DNA of 64,000 nucleotides from DASXVX01 sp036504075. Its GTDB lineage: Bacteria > Bacillota > Sulfobacillia > Symbiobacteriales > Symbiobacteriaceae. Under the pieces are notes generated by a model. That model saw only the letters and a list, made by a program, of their open reading frames with translations. It had not been told where the DNA came from and did not search any database. Positions 33,001 to 41,492 of the stretch are shown piece by piece (position 1 is the stretch's first letter; each line of letters begins with the position of its first letter). Both the position numbers and the translations under genes were made by a program. The stretch spans positions 1-64,000 of the forward strand of contig DASXVX010000007.1 in the NCBI GenBank assembly GCA_036504075.1, written 5' to 3'.

Positions 33001-36000
33001 CGACGTTCCCCTTCAACTTCACCCTCACCGGCTCATACACGCTCAAGGCGACGGCCCCGGGCATGAAGGGCGCCACCAGCACCAAGGACAATGGGGCGGC
33101 CACCCAGGTGGTCACAGCCGGCCCGCCCAAGGGGCTGAAGATTTCCACCAACGCCCGGAATCTGGCCGCCGACAACATCAGTACGGCACTCATGACCATT
33201 ACCCTGGTCGACGCCTATGGCAACCAGACCGACTCCAGCGAAGCCTTCAATCTGGACGGCCTGACTTTCACCACCAGCAACGGAGCCGTCGCTGCCCCCG
33301 TGGGGACGGAGCCCACTTACTACCGGTTCGACGGCCAGACGGTGGCAGTCGCACCGGCGGGCAAGGCGATCGCCCGGATGACGTTCAAGGCCGGGAGCGT
33401 GCCTGGCGTTACTGTCGTCACCGCCTGGAAGTCGGGCTTCGACCAGGGTTCATACTCCCTGACGACGTTCTTCGGCGGCTTCACGGCCAGCGGACTCAAC
33501 GTGGTAGTGGACGCACCCGCCAAAGTGACTGTGGATCCCACCGACAAGCAGTTGCAGAAAGTGGTTGTCGACCTGATCGACAGCCAGGGGCAGCGGGTGA
33601 CTAACCCCGGCGCAGGCAACTACTTCGCCCGGCTGACCGCAACCGGTTCGCCCAACGTAACGGCGTACCTGGACAACGGCGGCAACCCGACGGTCTACGA
33701 CGACTCCAACCGGCCGCAATTCACCCAGCAGAACGCCGGCGAGGTTGTCTTCTACGTCACCGATGACAAGGCCGAAACGGTCACCTACCGGGCCGAGCTT
33801 TACAATGCGCGGTCCGGCGGCAGCCCCGTTATCTCGGTGGCAGGGAACTCGGCCGATGGCACGTTCCTGAACAATGCACCTTACCAGATTGGCCTTAAGG
33901 CCCAGCCCAAGGTAATGCGGGGCGACGGCAAGAACCAGGCCGCAGTTACGGCGGTCGTGGAGGACCGGAACGGCAACCCGGTGGTGGACGTCGACGGCAT
34001 CCTGAAGCTGCAGCTCCGGGGTGACACCAGCACCTCCCACGCCAGCATCACCGGCGCCGACGCCGACGGTTGGTTCGCAGCCGCCGTGAAGGAGGGGCTG
34101 GTTTCGACCACCGTCAAGACCCGGATTGTCGACACCACCGCCGATGTGCTCATGGCGGCGGAGTTCTGGGCGGACGGCGCCGACCAACCCGCTGTGTCCC
34201 TGCTGCCGGTGCGGGTCTTCAGCGTTGGCAGCAACACCGACAACACAGCGCCCACCATTGCGTCGATCGTCGTCACCCGGGCGCTCAACGGCTGGGTACT
34301 CGCCGGTGACCGAATCGTCTTCACGTTCACGGAGAAGACCAATACCCCGGATCTGAAACCCTCCGACTTCGTGTTACCTGCGGGCAAGTCGCTGGGTGAT
34401 GCGAAATTGTCCTGGGATGCCACCGGCACGCAACTCACCATGATCGCCGGCCGCGGTGTGAACCTGGCGCACGGCGACAATGTGAAGTTCAGCGCCTCCG
34501 ACAAGGTGACCGACTACTCCCAGAACGGCTTCGGCAGAGGCACGCTGTTCACGGTGGACGTGATTGCGCCAATCCCGACGGTCAGCGTGACACGCCAGGT
34601 AGCCGGTGCGGTTACTCCGGGTGACACCTTCACGGTGCAGTTCAGCGAACCGGTCAAGAGCGGCCCGCTCTTGAATGAGAGCTTTAACATCACCCCCAGC
34701 GGCACAGACCATACGCTGGGCTTCGGCTCCGCTTTCGCCTGGGACCAGAGCCATACGGTGCTGACCATCACCCTCGGCACGGGCTCAAACCTTGCGGCCA
34801 ACGACGTGATCACCTTTGCGGCCGCCACCACGGTGACGGACATGGTTGGCAATGGTGCCGGCGTTGCCCCGCTTTATAAGATCGACCTGTCCACAGTCGT
34901 GGTGACCAATGTCAACGTGAATCGCGTCAGGAACGGCCGGTACCTGGCCGGCGACAGCGTCGTGATCACCTTCAGCCGCTCGACCAGCGCTCCGACTCTA
35001 GCCCCCGCCGACTTTATCATCTCCGGCGGCCACAACTTCGGGACCGGCGCGACCTTCACGTGGGACGTTACCAAGACGGTGCTGACCATCCGGGGCGGCG
35101 GCGTCCCGACGGTGGTGGACGGCGACATCGTGCGGCTGGCCCAGGGCAGCAAGATCAAGGATAGCGGCGGCAACGGCTACGGCATTGGCACGCTCATCAA
35201 ACTGGATACGACCGCGCCGCTGGCCAAGAACGTGTCGGTCACCCGATTTGCCAACAGGCAGTTCAAGCAAGGTGACACCCTCACCGTCACCTTCAACGAA
35301 GCTACCAACGGCCCGAACCTCGCGGGCAGCAGCTTTGTCATCAACGGCGGACACGGCTTCGGCATCGGGGCGACCTTCAAGTGGGATGCACTGAAGACGG
35401 TCCTGACGATCATCGGCGGCGCCAATCCGACCCTGGCGGACGGCGACTCTATCGCCTTCACTTCGGGCGGGATCGTCAAGGATAGCTCGGGCAACACTTT
35501 CGGCACCGGCGTCTTCGCCGTGATTGACCTGACGGGGCCCGTCGTCACCGGCGTAAACGTGAACCGCTCCAGGAACAAGGCCTTCCAGGAAGGCGACTCT
35601 ATCATCTTCTTGTTCAGCGAAACCACCAACATGCCGCAGCTCTCCGCCACAGACTTTGCGGTCGGCAACGGCCACAGCTTCGGCACCGGCGCCACCTTCA
35701 ACTGGGGGGCCGACGGCGCTTCGCTGACGATCACCGGCGGCGCTGCCGCAACCCTGGCGAACGGCGACACCCTTGCCATGGCGGCACCGTCCACGATCAC
35801 CGACTACTCCGGCAACGGTCTGGGGGCCGGAACGTTCTGGACAGTAGACCTGGGCGCCCCGATGGTAACCCAAGTCATCGTACGGCGAGCCGTGAATAAT
35901 GCGTTCGCCCGGGGGGACATCATCCGGCTGACGTTCGACAAACCGACCACTGCTCCGGACCTCCTGGCGACGGATTTCGCCATCACGGGCGGCCACGACT

Positions 36001-36527
36001 TCGGCACCGGCGCCACCTTCCGCTGGGATGCCAGCCACACGGAGCTGACCATCACCGGCGCCGGGATTCCGACTCTGCAAACCGGCGACGCCGTCTCCTT
36101 CACTTCCCCCAACACCGTGCGGGACGCACTGGGCAACGGGGTCGGCACTGAACCGATCTTCCACGCCGACCTGACGGCCCCCGCCGTCGCCGGCGTCGCG
36201 GTCCAGCCGACCGGCGGCGCGGCCGACAACACCATTGCCACGGGCGATCAGATCGTGGTCACGTTCACCAAACGGATCGTCACCCCGCCGCAGCTTCACG
36301 CCTCCGATTTCACCATCACCGGCGACCACAGCATGGGCGACGACGCCGTGATTACCTGGAACCCCGAGGGGACCCAACTCACCATCACCATCGGCACCGT
36401 CAACCTGAACCTGGCCGGCGGCGACACGATTACGCTGAAGCCTTCCACGGGCGCCATTCTCAGAGACGATGTCGGCAACCCGGTGGGCGGCATCGACCTC
36501 TACAAGGTGGTGCAGTCCAGCTTCTAA
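30081..36527 (+). CDS. Giant SLH-domain cell-surface protein with Ig-like repeats
   Basis: This 2148-residue secreted protein has a signal peptide (residues 1-27, cleavage near ASA-AY), SLH motifs at about 28-165 (ITRAELVTVIVRAFG; FPDSASHWASGEIAMAKS; VTTAEAVAFVVKFLG) for anchoring to secondary cell-wall polymer, then Ig-like domains of the Big_2/invasin type (TPATTQLATGGTQQFSAAAFD...) and from residue 1388 seven tandem copies of a 107-residue module. It is probably an S-layer or S-layer-associated adhesin. ATG at 30081 has AAGGGG 6 bases upstream. A TTG at 30078 and an ATG at 30084 are alternatives. Codon use does not differ obviously from its neighbours. Confidence 0.88.
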   Translation: MMGLSKQLTSAVLAVSLLAGLAGPASAAYPDGVEAAARRMHDLGLIQGRDPNNPDDLALNGNITRAELVTVIVRAFGQRAAAGQLKGVPAFPDSASHWASGEIAMAKSLIESNGFTLGMPDGTFQPDYPVTTAEAVAFVVKFLGLSYNKKEIWPDNFFNAAVAAGILSAAERDEFAPSSFRAAKRGLVFYLMDNAFYTIKLPSGKTVYTRYVKPIPPVLNVNPVPPTTAESQITVTGQVSTDAVSVYVNTVKATVTPQGKYSATVPADIGSITVTATDLAGNVVAQVAKKNTVAGDQPAFIEAPPALTVGAGETVDLPVTVRDAKGNDMKNVPFTVTTDLGTYNAGKFLANTKSGSGLAVVRAGGVSVIVNVTVKPGKLARLAVTPATTQLATGGTQQFSAAAFDQYDNPVEPNATIGWSSSRGIINVDGLFAAVADVSGSVTITATAGGLSGTAQVNVFGIASRIVVAAPTGLVANGVSHGALTVSIQDSGGNVVKGYDGKLDVRSTLTDTADISSRIISVTDGKGTVDVLAGNVSGTAYIIVTGPDLPGVTTVVNVVEPVPTSLKLTADPSPLSADGRSVATVTAVLMDQTGYPLQSAPSGTWSVDFTSSNATVLSPAQRTGVGLAVDGEEGAYLTTAEFASGRVPGTATISAVVTRNGQPAAVTADPVTVNTVLVGPPVRLAMDPIRDTRSAGPKNTVQKVVVRILDSNGYQVTQAGSDPTSPYPISNLMLVANPGSAAAVPQPLNGTNAGVWGNGKAVFRVTDTRAELVAYTASASAGSTQLEIGSAVGIFRPGPVGRILLVADPPVLSSTTGGSGALTAKLADLNGNLVADGSYAVGFRRFTGPPYAALNWTDATIHSAGGVAVVAMTASLGAGADQFTAEATLANGTRVISEPVMVTTTEVVGAAKQLRFASSPPIVSGADVAIKVMIYDENGALVVSYDNSTTVTLNVQDPAKAQKTYSAKAVNGIATFPFNFTLTGSYTLKATAPGMKGATSTKDNGAATQVVTAGPPKGLKISTNARNLAADNISTALMTITLVDAYGNQTDSSEAFNLDGLTFTTSNGAVAAPVGTEPTYYRFDGQTVAVAPAGKAIARMTFKAGSVPGVTVVTAWKSGFDQGSYSLTTFFGGFTASGLNVVVDAPAKVTVDPTDKQLQKVVVDLIDSQGQRVTNPGAGNYFARLTATGSPNVTAYLDNGGNPTVYDDSNRPQFTQQNAGEVVFYVTDDKAETVTYRAELYNARSGGSPVISVAGNSADGTFLNNAPYQIGLKAQPKVMRGDGKNQAAVTAVVEDRNGNPVVDVDGILKLQLRGDTSTSHASITGADADGWFAAAVKEGLVSTTVKTRIVDTTADVLMAAEFWADGADQPAVSLLPVRVFSVGSNTDNTAPTIASIVVTRALNGWVLAGDRIVFTFTEKTNTPDLKPSDFVLPAGKSLGDAKLSWDATGTQLTMIAGRGVNLAHGDNVKFSASDKVTDYSQNGFGRGTLFTVDVIAPIPTVSVTRQVAGAVTPGDTFTVQFSEPVKSGPLLNESFNITPSGTDHTLGFGSAFAWDQSHTVLTITLGTGSNLAANDVITFAAATTVTDMVGNGAGVAPLYKIDLSTVVVTNVNVNRVRNGRYLAGDSVVITFSRSTSAPTLAPADFIISGGHNFGTGATFTWDVTKTVLTIRGGGVPTVVDGDIVRLAQGSKIKDSGGNGYGIGTLIKLDTTAPLAKNVSVTRFANRQFKQGDTLTVTFNEATNGPNLAGSSFVINGGHGFGIGATFKWDALKTVLTIIGGANPTLADGDSIAFTSGGIVKDSSGNTFGTGVFAVIDLTGPVVTGVNVNRSRNKAFQEGDSIIFLFSETTNMPQLSATDFAVGNGHSFGTGATFNWGADGASLTITGGAAATLANGDTLAMAAPSTITDYSGNGLGAGTFWTVDLGAPMVTQVIVRRAVNNAFARGDIIRLTFDKPTTAPDLLATDFAITGGHDFGTGATFRWDASHTELTITGAGIPTLQTGDAVSFTSPNTVRDALGNGVGTEPIFHADLTAPAVAGVAVQPTGGAADNTIATGDQIVVTFTKRIVTPPQLHASDFTITGDHSMGDDAVITWNPEGTQLTITIGTVNLNLAGGDTITLKPSTGAILRDDVGNPVGGIDLYKVVQSSF
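34245..36524 (+). repeat. Seven tandem ~107-residue surface-protein modules
   Basis: The C-terminal third of the SLH protein is built from seven units of about 320 bp. Each runs TAPxVxxVxVxR...GD.I..TF, DF.I.GGH.FGTGATF.WD, LTI.GG..PTL..GD.I and a closing SGNG.G...D(L/V). Units 3-6 are the most alike (FGTGATF or FGIGATF), while the first two and the last are more diverged. This suggests expansion by recombination in the middle. Confidence 0.85.
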
Positions 36528-36546
36528 GCCCCGAAACGCTCCCCGC

Positions 36547-36588
36547 AAACGAATGAGACCGCCTGCGGGCGGTCTCATTCGTTTTCCG
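36547..36588. terminator. Bidirectional terminator between SLH gene and DUF309 gene
   Basis: A perfect 17-bp stem (36547-36563 with 36568-36584) closes a TGCG loop and is followed on the plus strand by TCC after a TTTT run. The DUF309 stop codon (36575-36577) lies inside the stem, so that gene's mRNA ends within its own terminator. Confidence 0.93.
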
Positions 36589-36973
36589 GATGGAGTTGGT
36601 TTTCCAGGTGCAGTTGGTTTTCCAGGTGCAGTTGAATGAAGGGCAGGTAGTCCGTGAGCCGGCCGCCCGGGGGTACTTCGTCCAGCCGGGCCAGGCAGTA
36701 GCGGGCATGGTCCAGCACCCGGTGTACGTCCAGCCCCCGGCAGCGGGGGGCATAAGGCTCCAGCCAGGCGATGCAACGATCCAGCACCTTCCGGCAACCC
36801 GACGGGTTATCCCGCTGCACGTGGACGAAGGCCGCCGCAAAAACGATGAGCCCCCGGAGGAACTTGTCGTCGTCCGTCTCTTTCCAGAGCTCCTCCAGCG
36901 CCTCGTGCGCCTCCCAGTACTCCCCGGCGTTAAAAAGCTCGAAGTAGCGCCGGTAGCCGTCCGGGTGGCTCAT
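36575..36973 (-). CDS. DUF309 protein
   Basis: The 132-residue helical protein carries the DUF309 signature: YFELFNAGEYWEAHEALEELWK, then FLRGLIVFAAAFVHVQRDN, then a helix with CRKVLDRCIAWLEPY. The function is unknown, although the fold is a helical bundle. The ATG overlaps the rsmE stop by four bases, so it is translated with rsmE. The last 20 residues are an in-frame six-residue repeat (QLHLEN) encoded by an 18-bp DNA repeat, which is not part of the family core. Confidence 0.88.
   Translation of the reverse strand: MSHPDGYRRYFELFNAGEYWEAHEALEELWKETDDDKFLRGLIVFAAAFVHVQRDNPSGCRKVLDRCIAWLEPYAPRCRGLDVHRVLDHARYCLARLDEVPPGGRLTDYLPFIQLHLENQLHLENQLHPENE
36582..36635. repeat. 18-bp tandem repeat, three copies, in the 3' end of the DUF309 gene
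   Basis: Units at 36582-36599, 36600-36617 and 36618-36635 start TTTTCCAGGTGCAGTTG (the first is diverged). They keep frame and lengthen the protein's tail by six residues per unit. The array abuts the terminator stem. Confidence 0.8.
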
Positions 36974-37698
36974 CCCAGGTCCCCCAGTACGTGCAGAATG
37001 GCCGCTGCAGCCACCAGCCCCGCCGTCTCCGTCCGGAGGATGCGCGGGCCAAGGGTGACCGCCCGGGCACCGTGTTGTTTCGCCAGCGCCACCTCTTCGG
37101 GGGAGAGGCCGCCTTCCGGCCCGATAAAGACTGCGACGCTCTTTACGCCAACGGCGGCGGCCAGGACCGCCTTCAGCGGCTCGCCGCCTTCTTCCCAGGG
37201 GACCAGCGCCAGGTCGAACTCGGGCGAGCGGGCCACAGCCTGCTTCCACGAGATCACCGGCGAAACCTGCGGCACCGCCCCCCGCCGACATTGCTCGGCC
37301 GCCTCCCGGGCAATTCGCTGCCAGCGCTCCACCCGCTCCGCCGCCCTGGCCGGGTCCAGTTTGACCACGGCCCGGCTGGTCGCCACCGGCACAAACTCGG
37401 CCATGCCAATTTCCGTCCCGTGCTGAATCACCGTCTCCAGCTTGTCGCCTTTCGCCAGTCCCTGCAGCAGCGTTACCCGCACGGGCGGCTCGCCGGCGGC
37501 AGGGTGCCGGGACAGCACTTCGCCCACGGCCCGGGCGTCCGCTACGCTCGTCAGCCGGCACCCATGTTCAATGCCCCCGGCCAGCACGGTGAACAACTCG
37601 CCCGGCTGCGCCCGCATCACCCGCAGGAGATGATGCGAATCCTCCTTGCCCAGGACCACGGTATCGCCCTCCACCCGGTCCATAAAGAAGCGCGTCAC
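36970..37698 (-). CDS. rsmE: 16S rRNA (uracil-1498-N3)-methyltransferase RsmE
   Basis: The 242-residue SPOUT methyltransferase has an N-terminal PUA-like domain (DSHHLLRVMRAQPGELFTVLAGG) and a C-terminal knot with the SAM-binding sequences FIGPEGGLSPEEVALAKQ and LGPRILRTETA. It methylates U1498 of 16S rRNA. The GTG start overlaps the prmA stop by four bases, the typical prmA-rsmE coupling. Confidence 0.96.
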   Translation of the reverse strand: MTRFFMDRVEGDTVVLGKEDSHHLLRVMRAQPGELFTVLAGGIEHGCRLTSVADARAVGEVLSRHPAAGEPPVRVTLLQGLAKGDKLETVIQHGTEIGMAEFVPVATSRAVVKLDPARAAERVERWQRIAREAAEQCRRGAVPQVSPVISWKQAVARSPEFDLALVPWEEGGEPLKAVLAAAVGVKSVAVFIGPEGGLSPEEVALAKQHGARAVTLGPRILRTETAGLVAAAAILHVLGDLG

Positions 37699-38615
37699 GG
37701 TTTGGTGGCCAGGATTGCGACCCAGCCGCCCTCCTCTCTGGTCTCCACGGGCAGCAGCCAGGCGTTCACCATGGCGTCTGCCACCGTCTGCTTTTTCTCC
37801 GCAATGATGCCCGAAGCCAGGAATCGTCCACCCCGTTTCAGCCGCGGCACAATTTCCGGCAGGAGATCGATGATCACAGAGGCAATAATGTTGGCAGTGA
37901 TTAATTCCACCGCCATGACGTCCACCTGGTCCAGTGTGCCGGCCCGTACGTTCACCGCGACCCCGTTCTTGGCCACGTTTTCGTGGGCGACCTGAACGGC
38001 CACCGGGTCAATGTCGATGGCGGTGATGGCGCCGGCGCCCAGCCGGGCCGCCGCGATGGCCAGAATGCCCGACCCGGTGCCCACATCAATCACAGATGCT
38101 CCGGGCTTTACCACCCGCTCCAGCCAGCGCAGGCAGAGGCCCGTGGTTGCGTGGCTGCCGGTGCCGAAAGCCATGCCGGGGTCCAGGTAGAGCGGCAGTT
38201 CGCCGGCGTTCAATTCGTAGTCCTCCCAGGAGGGGATAACCACCAGCCGCTCGCCGACATGCATGGGCTTGAAGAAGGCCTTCCAGGCGTTGGCCCAGTC
38301 CTCGTCCTGCACCCAGGCATAAACCGGCGGGTCGATGGTCCCGAGGCCGAGCGCCCCGACCTCGGCAAGCCCGTGCTCCAGCGTAAGCCGGGCCGCCTCG
38401 GCGTCGCCGGCCTCGGACAGCCAGCCCCGGACGGTGACCCAGGCCGGGTCGCCGGGCACCAGGTCCGTGGCGTCCCAGGTGCCCCGCTCCTGGTTTTGGA
38501 TGATATCCAGCGGGTCATCGACGGCGTAGCCGCCGCCGGTCAGTTCCGAAAGCAGATTCGCCACCGCGTCTGCGGCGGCCCGCTCGCAGCGGATGTTCAC
38601 TTCCAGGTATCGCAA
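37695..38615 (-). CDS. prmA: Ribosomal protein L11 methyltransferase PrmA
   Basis: This 306-residue class I SAM methyltransferase has the PrmA substrate domain (about residues 1-110) and catalytic domain with GMAFGTGSHATTGLCL, DVGTGSGILAIA, AIDIDPVAV and the NPPY-like ITANIIASVI. It trimethylates uL11. The TTG at 38615 (MRYLEVNIRCE) is preferred: GGGGGA lies upstream and the length matches the family. A longer frame has no ribosome site. It lies in the conserved dnaJ-prmA-rsmE order, separated from dnaJ by accessory genes. Confidence 0.93.
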   Translation of the reverse strand: MRYLEVNIRCERAAADAVANLLSELTGGGYAVDDPLDIIQNQERGTWDATDLVPGDPAWVTVRGWLSEAGDAEAARLTLEHGLAEVGALGLGTIDPPVYAWVQDEDWANAWKAFFKPMHVGERLVVIPSWEDYELNAGELPLYLDPGMAFGTGSHATTGLCLRWLERVVKPGASVIDVGTGSGILAIAAARLGAGAITAIDIDPVAVQVAHENVAKNGVAVNVRAGTLDQVDVMAVELITANIIASVIIDLLPEIVPRLKRGGRFLASGIIAEKKQTVADAMVNAWLLPVETREEGGWVAILATKP

Positions 38616-38707
38616 CCCTGATTCCCCCAGTTCCCATGTATCTGGCTTATTATAGCACAAGTGCCGAACCGCCTCTGAACGGGGGCGATTCGAAGGAGGC
38701 AGCATCC

Positions 38708-39793
38708 GTGGGCAGACGGCTCCGCTCGCTTATCCGCAAGGAGTTCATCCAAATCCTGCGTGACCGGCGTACGCTGGCCATGATGATCGTCGTGCCACTG
38801 ATCTGGCTGACGGTTTTTGGCTACGCCGCCACATTCGACGTAAGGCATATCCCCCTGGGGCTCATCAACCAGAGCACCAGCACGCCGGCCACCCGCCTGG
38901 TGGCCGCTGTGAAAGACGATCCCACTTTCCAGACGAACGAGACGGTGCTCTCCCGGGATGACCTGACCGCGAAACTGCGGGAAGGCAGGCTGGGACTTGG
39001 GCTGATCATCCCCCGGGAGTTCGGACAGAATCCGGGCCCGGGCCAGGAGCCGGCGCAGGTTCAGGTGTTGGTGGACGGCTCGGACTTCTTCTCCGCGCAG
39101 GCAGGCCTGCGGGCGCTGTCGCCCGCCCTCCAGCGAGCGGCAGGAGAGCGGGGCGCCGTCTCCAAGGTCGAGATCCTGTATAACCCCGACTTGAAAAGCG
39201 CCAACGTCATGATTCCCGGCCTGACCGGCATGGTCATCCTCTTCATCACCACCATCATGACCGCCCTCGGCATCGTCCGGGAGAAGGAGCAGGGCACCCT
39301 TGAGCAGATCATTGTCAGTCCGATTACGCCGTTGGAACTCATCCTCGGCAAGCTGATTCCATACACGCTGATCGGACTCTTGGACTTTGCCCTGGTGGTC
39401 AGCGCAGGCATCTTCCTGTTCCAGATTCCCTTCACCGGCAACCTCCCCGTTTTTGCCGGACTCGCGGCGCTCTTCCTGCTCTCCACCCTGGGCCTCGGAC
39501 TCCTGGTCTCCACCCTGGCCCAGAACCAGCAGCAGGCCATTCAGATGGCGATATTCATGGTGTTTCCGCAGTTCCTGCTCTCCGGTTTTGTATTTCCGCT
39601 GAACGCCATGCCCCTCGCCATCCGTTACGTGGCCTACTTCTTCCCGCTCACCTACTACATGCCCATTGCCCGGGGCATGTTCCTGAAGAGCGCAACCATC
39701 GATATGCTCTACGAACCCGCGATTTTGCTCGCCGTTTACGGAATTGCCATGATCACATTCGCCGCTGCCCGGTTCCGTAAACGATTAGGTTAG
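38708..39793 (+). CDS. ABC-2 type exporter permease
   Basis: The 361-residue ABC-2 permease (YhhJ/YbhR/YbhS-like) has one N-terminal membrane segment (TLAMMIVVPLIWLTVFGYAA), a large extracytoplasmic domain (about residues 50-165) and five C-terminal membrane segments. The conserved REKEQGTLEQIIVSPITPLELILGK stretch precedes the core. It should export drugs, lipids or other hydrophobic molecules with the two ATPases downstream. The GTG at 38708 lies 8 bases after AAGGAGG. It is divergent from prmA. Confidence 0.9.
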   Translation: MGRRLRSLIRKEFIQILRDRRTLAMMIVVPLIWLTVFGYAATFDVRHIPLGLINQSTSTPATRLVAAVKDDPTFQTNETVLSRDDLTAKLREGRLGLGLIIPREFGQNPGPGQEPAQVQVLVDGSDFFSAQAGLRALSPALQRAAGERGAVSKVEILYNPDLKSANVMIPGLTGMVILFITTIMTALGIVREKEQGTLEQIIVSPITPLELILGKLIPYTLIGLLDFALVVSAGIFLFQIPFTGNLPVFAGLAALFLLSTLGLGLLVSTLAQNQQQAIQMAIFMVFPQFLLSGFVFPLNAMPLAIRYVAYFFPLTYYMPIARGMFLKSATIDMLYEPAILLAVYGIAMITFAAARFRKRLG

Positions 39794-39807
39794 GGGATGA
39801 TGCCGGC

Positions 39808-40703
<896 letters not shown>

Positions 40704-40707
<4 letters not shown>

Positions 40708-41444
40708 CCCTGGTCCAGGAACCCGCCATCGCACTGTGCGACCTGAGCAAGCGGTTCGACAAATTCATCGCCGTGGACAGGGTGACGCTCACCATCCCGA
40801 AAGGCGTCATTTTCGGCTTGCTGGGTCCCAACGGCGCCGGCAAAACCACGCTGATTCGAATGCTCCTGGGCGTGCTGACTCCGGACAGCGGCACCGGAAC
40901 GGTCCTCGGCTTCGATATCGTCCGACGGGCCGCGCAGATTCGCAAACTGGCGGGCTACGTCTCCCAACGGTTCAGCCTATACAACGACCTGACCGCCGAA
41001 GAGAACCTGGTGTTCTACGGCGGCGTCTACGGCCTGGACGGCGATGCCCTGGTCGAGCGCCGGGACGAACTGCTGGAGTGGACCGGCCTTTACAGCAGGC
41101 GAAAGGAGCCGGCGGGGCACCTCTCCGGCGGCTGGCGCCGGCGGCTCGCCTTCGCCTGCGCCATCGTCCACCGCCCGCCACTCCTGCTGCTGGACGAGCC
41201 CACCGGCGGTGTCGACCCCATCAGTCGGCGGCGGTTCTGGAAGTTCCTTTACGATCTGGCTGCCCAGGGTAGCTCCATTCTGGTCACCACGCACTACATG
41301 GACGAAGCCGAGCACTGCGACCTGGTTGGCCTCATGCTGGGCGGCAAGTTGGTCGCCCAGGGCCGACCGGCGGCCCTCAAAGCCGACCTGCACCTGCCTA
41401 CCCTGGAAGAGGTGTTCGTGACGCTGGCCTCCGGCCGGAAATAA
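40704..41444 (+). CDS. ABC transporter ATPase (second of two)
   Basis: The 246-residue ATPase has Walker A GPNGAGKTTL, the signature HLSGGWRRRLAFAC, Walker B LLLLDEPTGGVDP and the H-loop TTHYMDEAEHC. YbhF-type proteins normally fuse two such domains. Here they are two genes with an ATGA overlap, so a heterodimeric ATPase is likely. The operon lacks the usual HlyD-like membrane-fusion partner, as expected for a Gram-positive cell. Confidence 0.93.
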
Positions 41445-41446
41445 CC

Positions 41447-41485
41447 AAGAACCCTGCCGCTGTGCCAGCGGCAGGGTTCTTTGCC
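41447..41485. terminator. Terminator after the ABC exporter operon
   Basis: A perfect 16-bp stem (41447-41462 with 41466-41481) with a 3-base loop lies 2 bases after the stop of the second ATPase gene. It also sits 8 bases past the end of the convergent haem-protein gene and can serve both. Confidence 0.9.
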
Positions 41486-41492
41486 TGTAAAG

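Noticed and set aside
36582..36635. Short direct repeats as a CRISPR array
   Set aside because: The units are contiguous, have no spacers, lie inside a coding frame and have no cas genes nearby.
34998..36797. A 599-codon minus-strand frame opposite the SLH protein repeats
   Set aside because: It arises from the periodic codon pattern of the repeat modules and runs through a strong terminator.
36590..37426. A 278-codon plus-strand frame opposite the DUF309 and rsmE genes
   Set aside because: It spans two coupled minus-strand genes with strong family matches and has no start signal.
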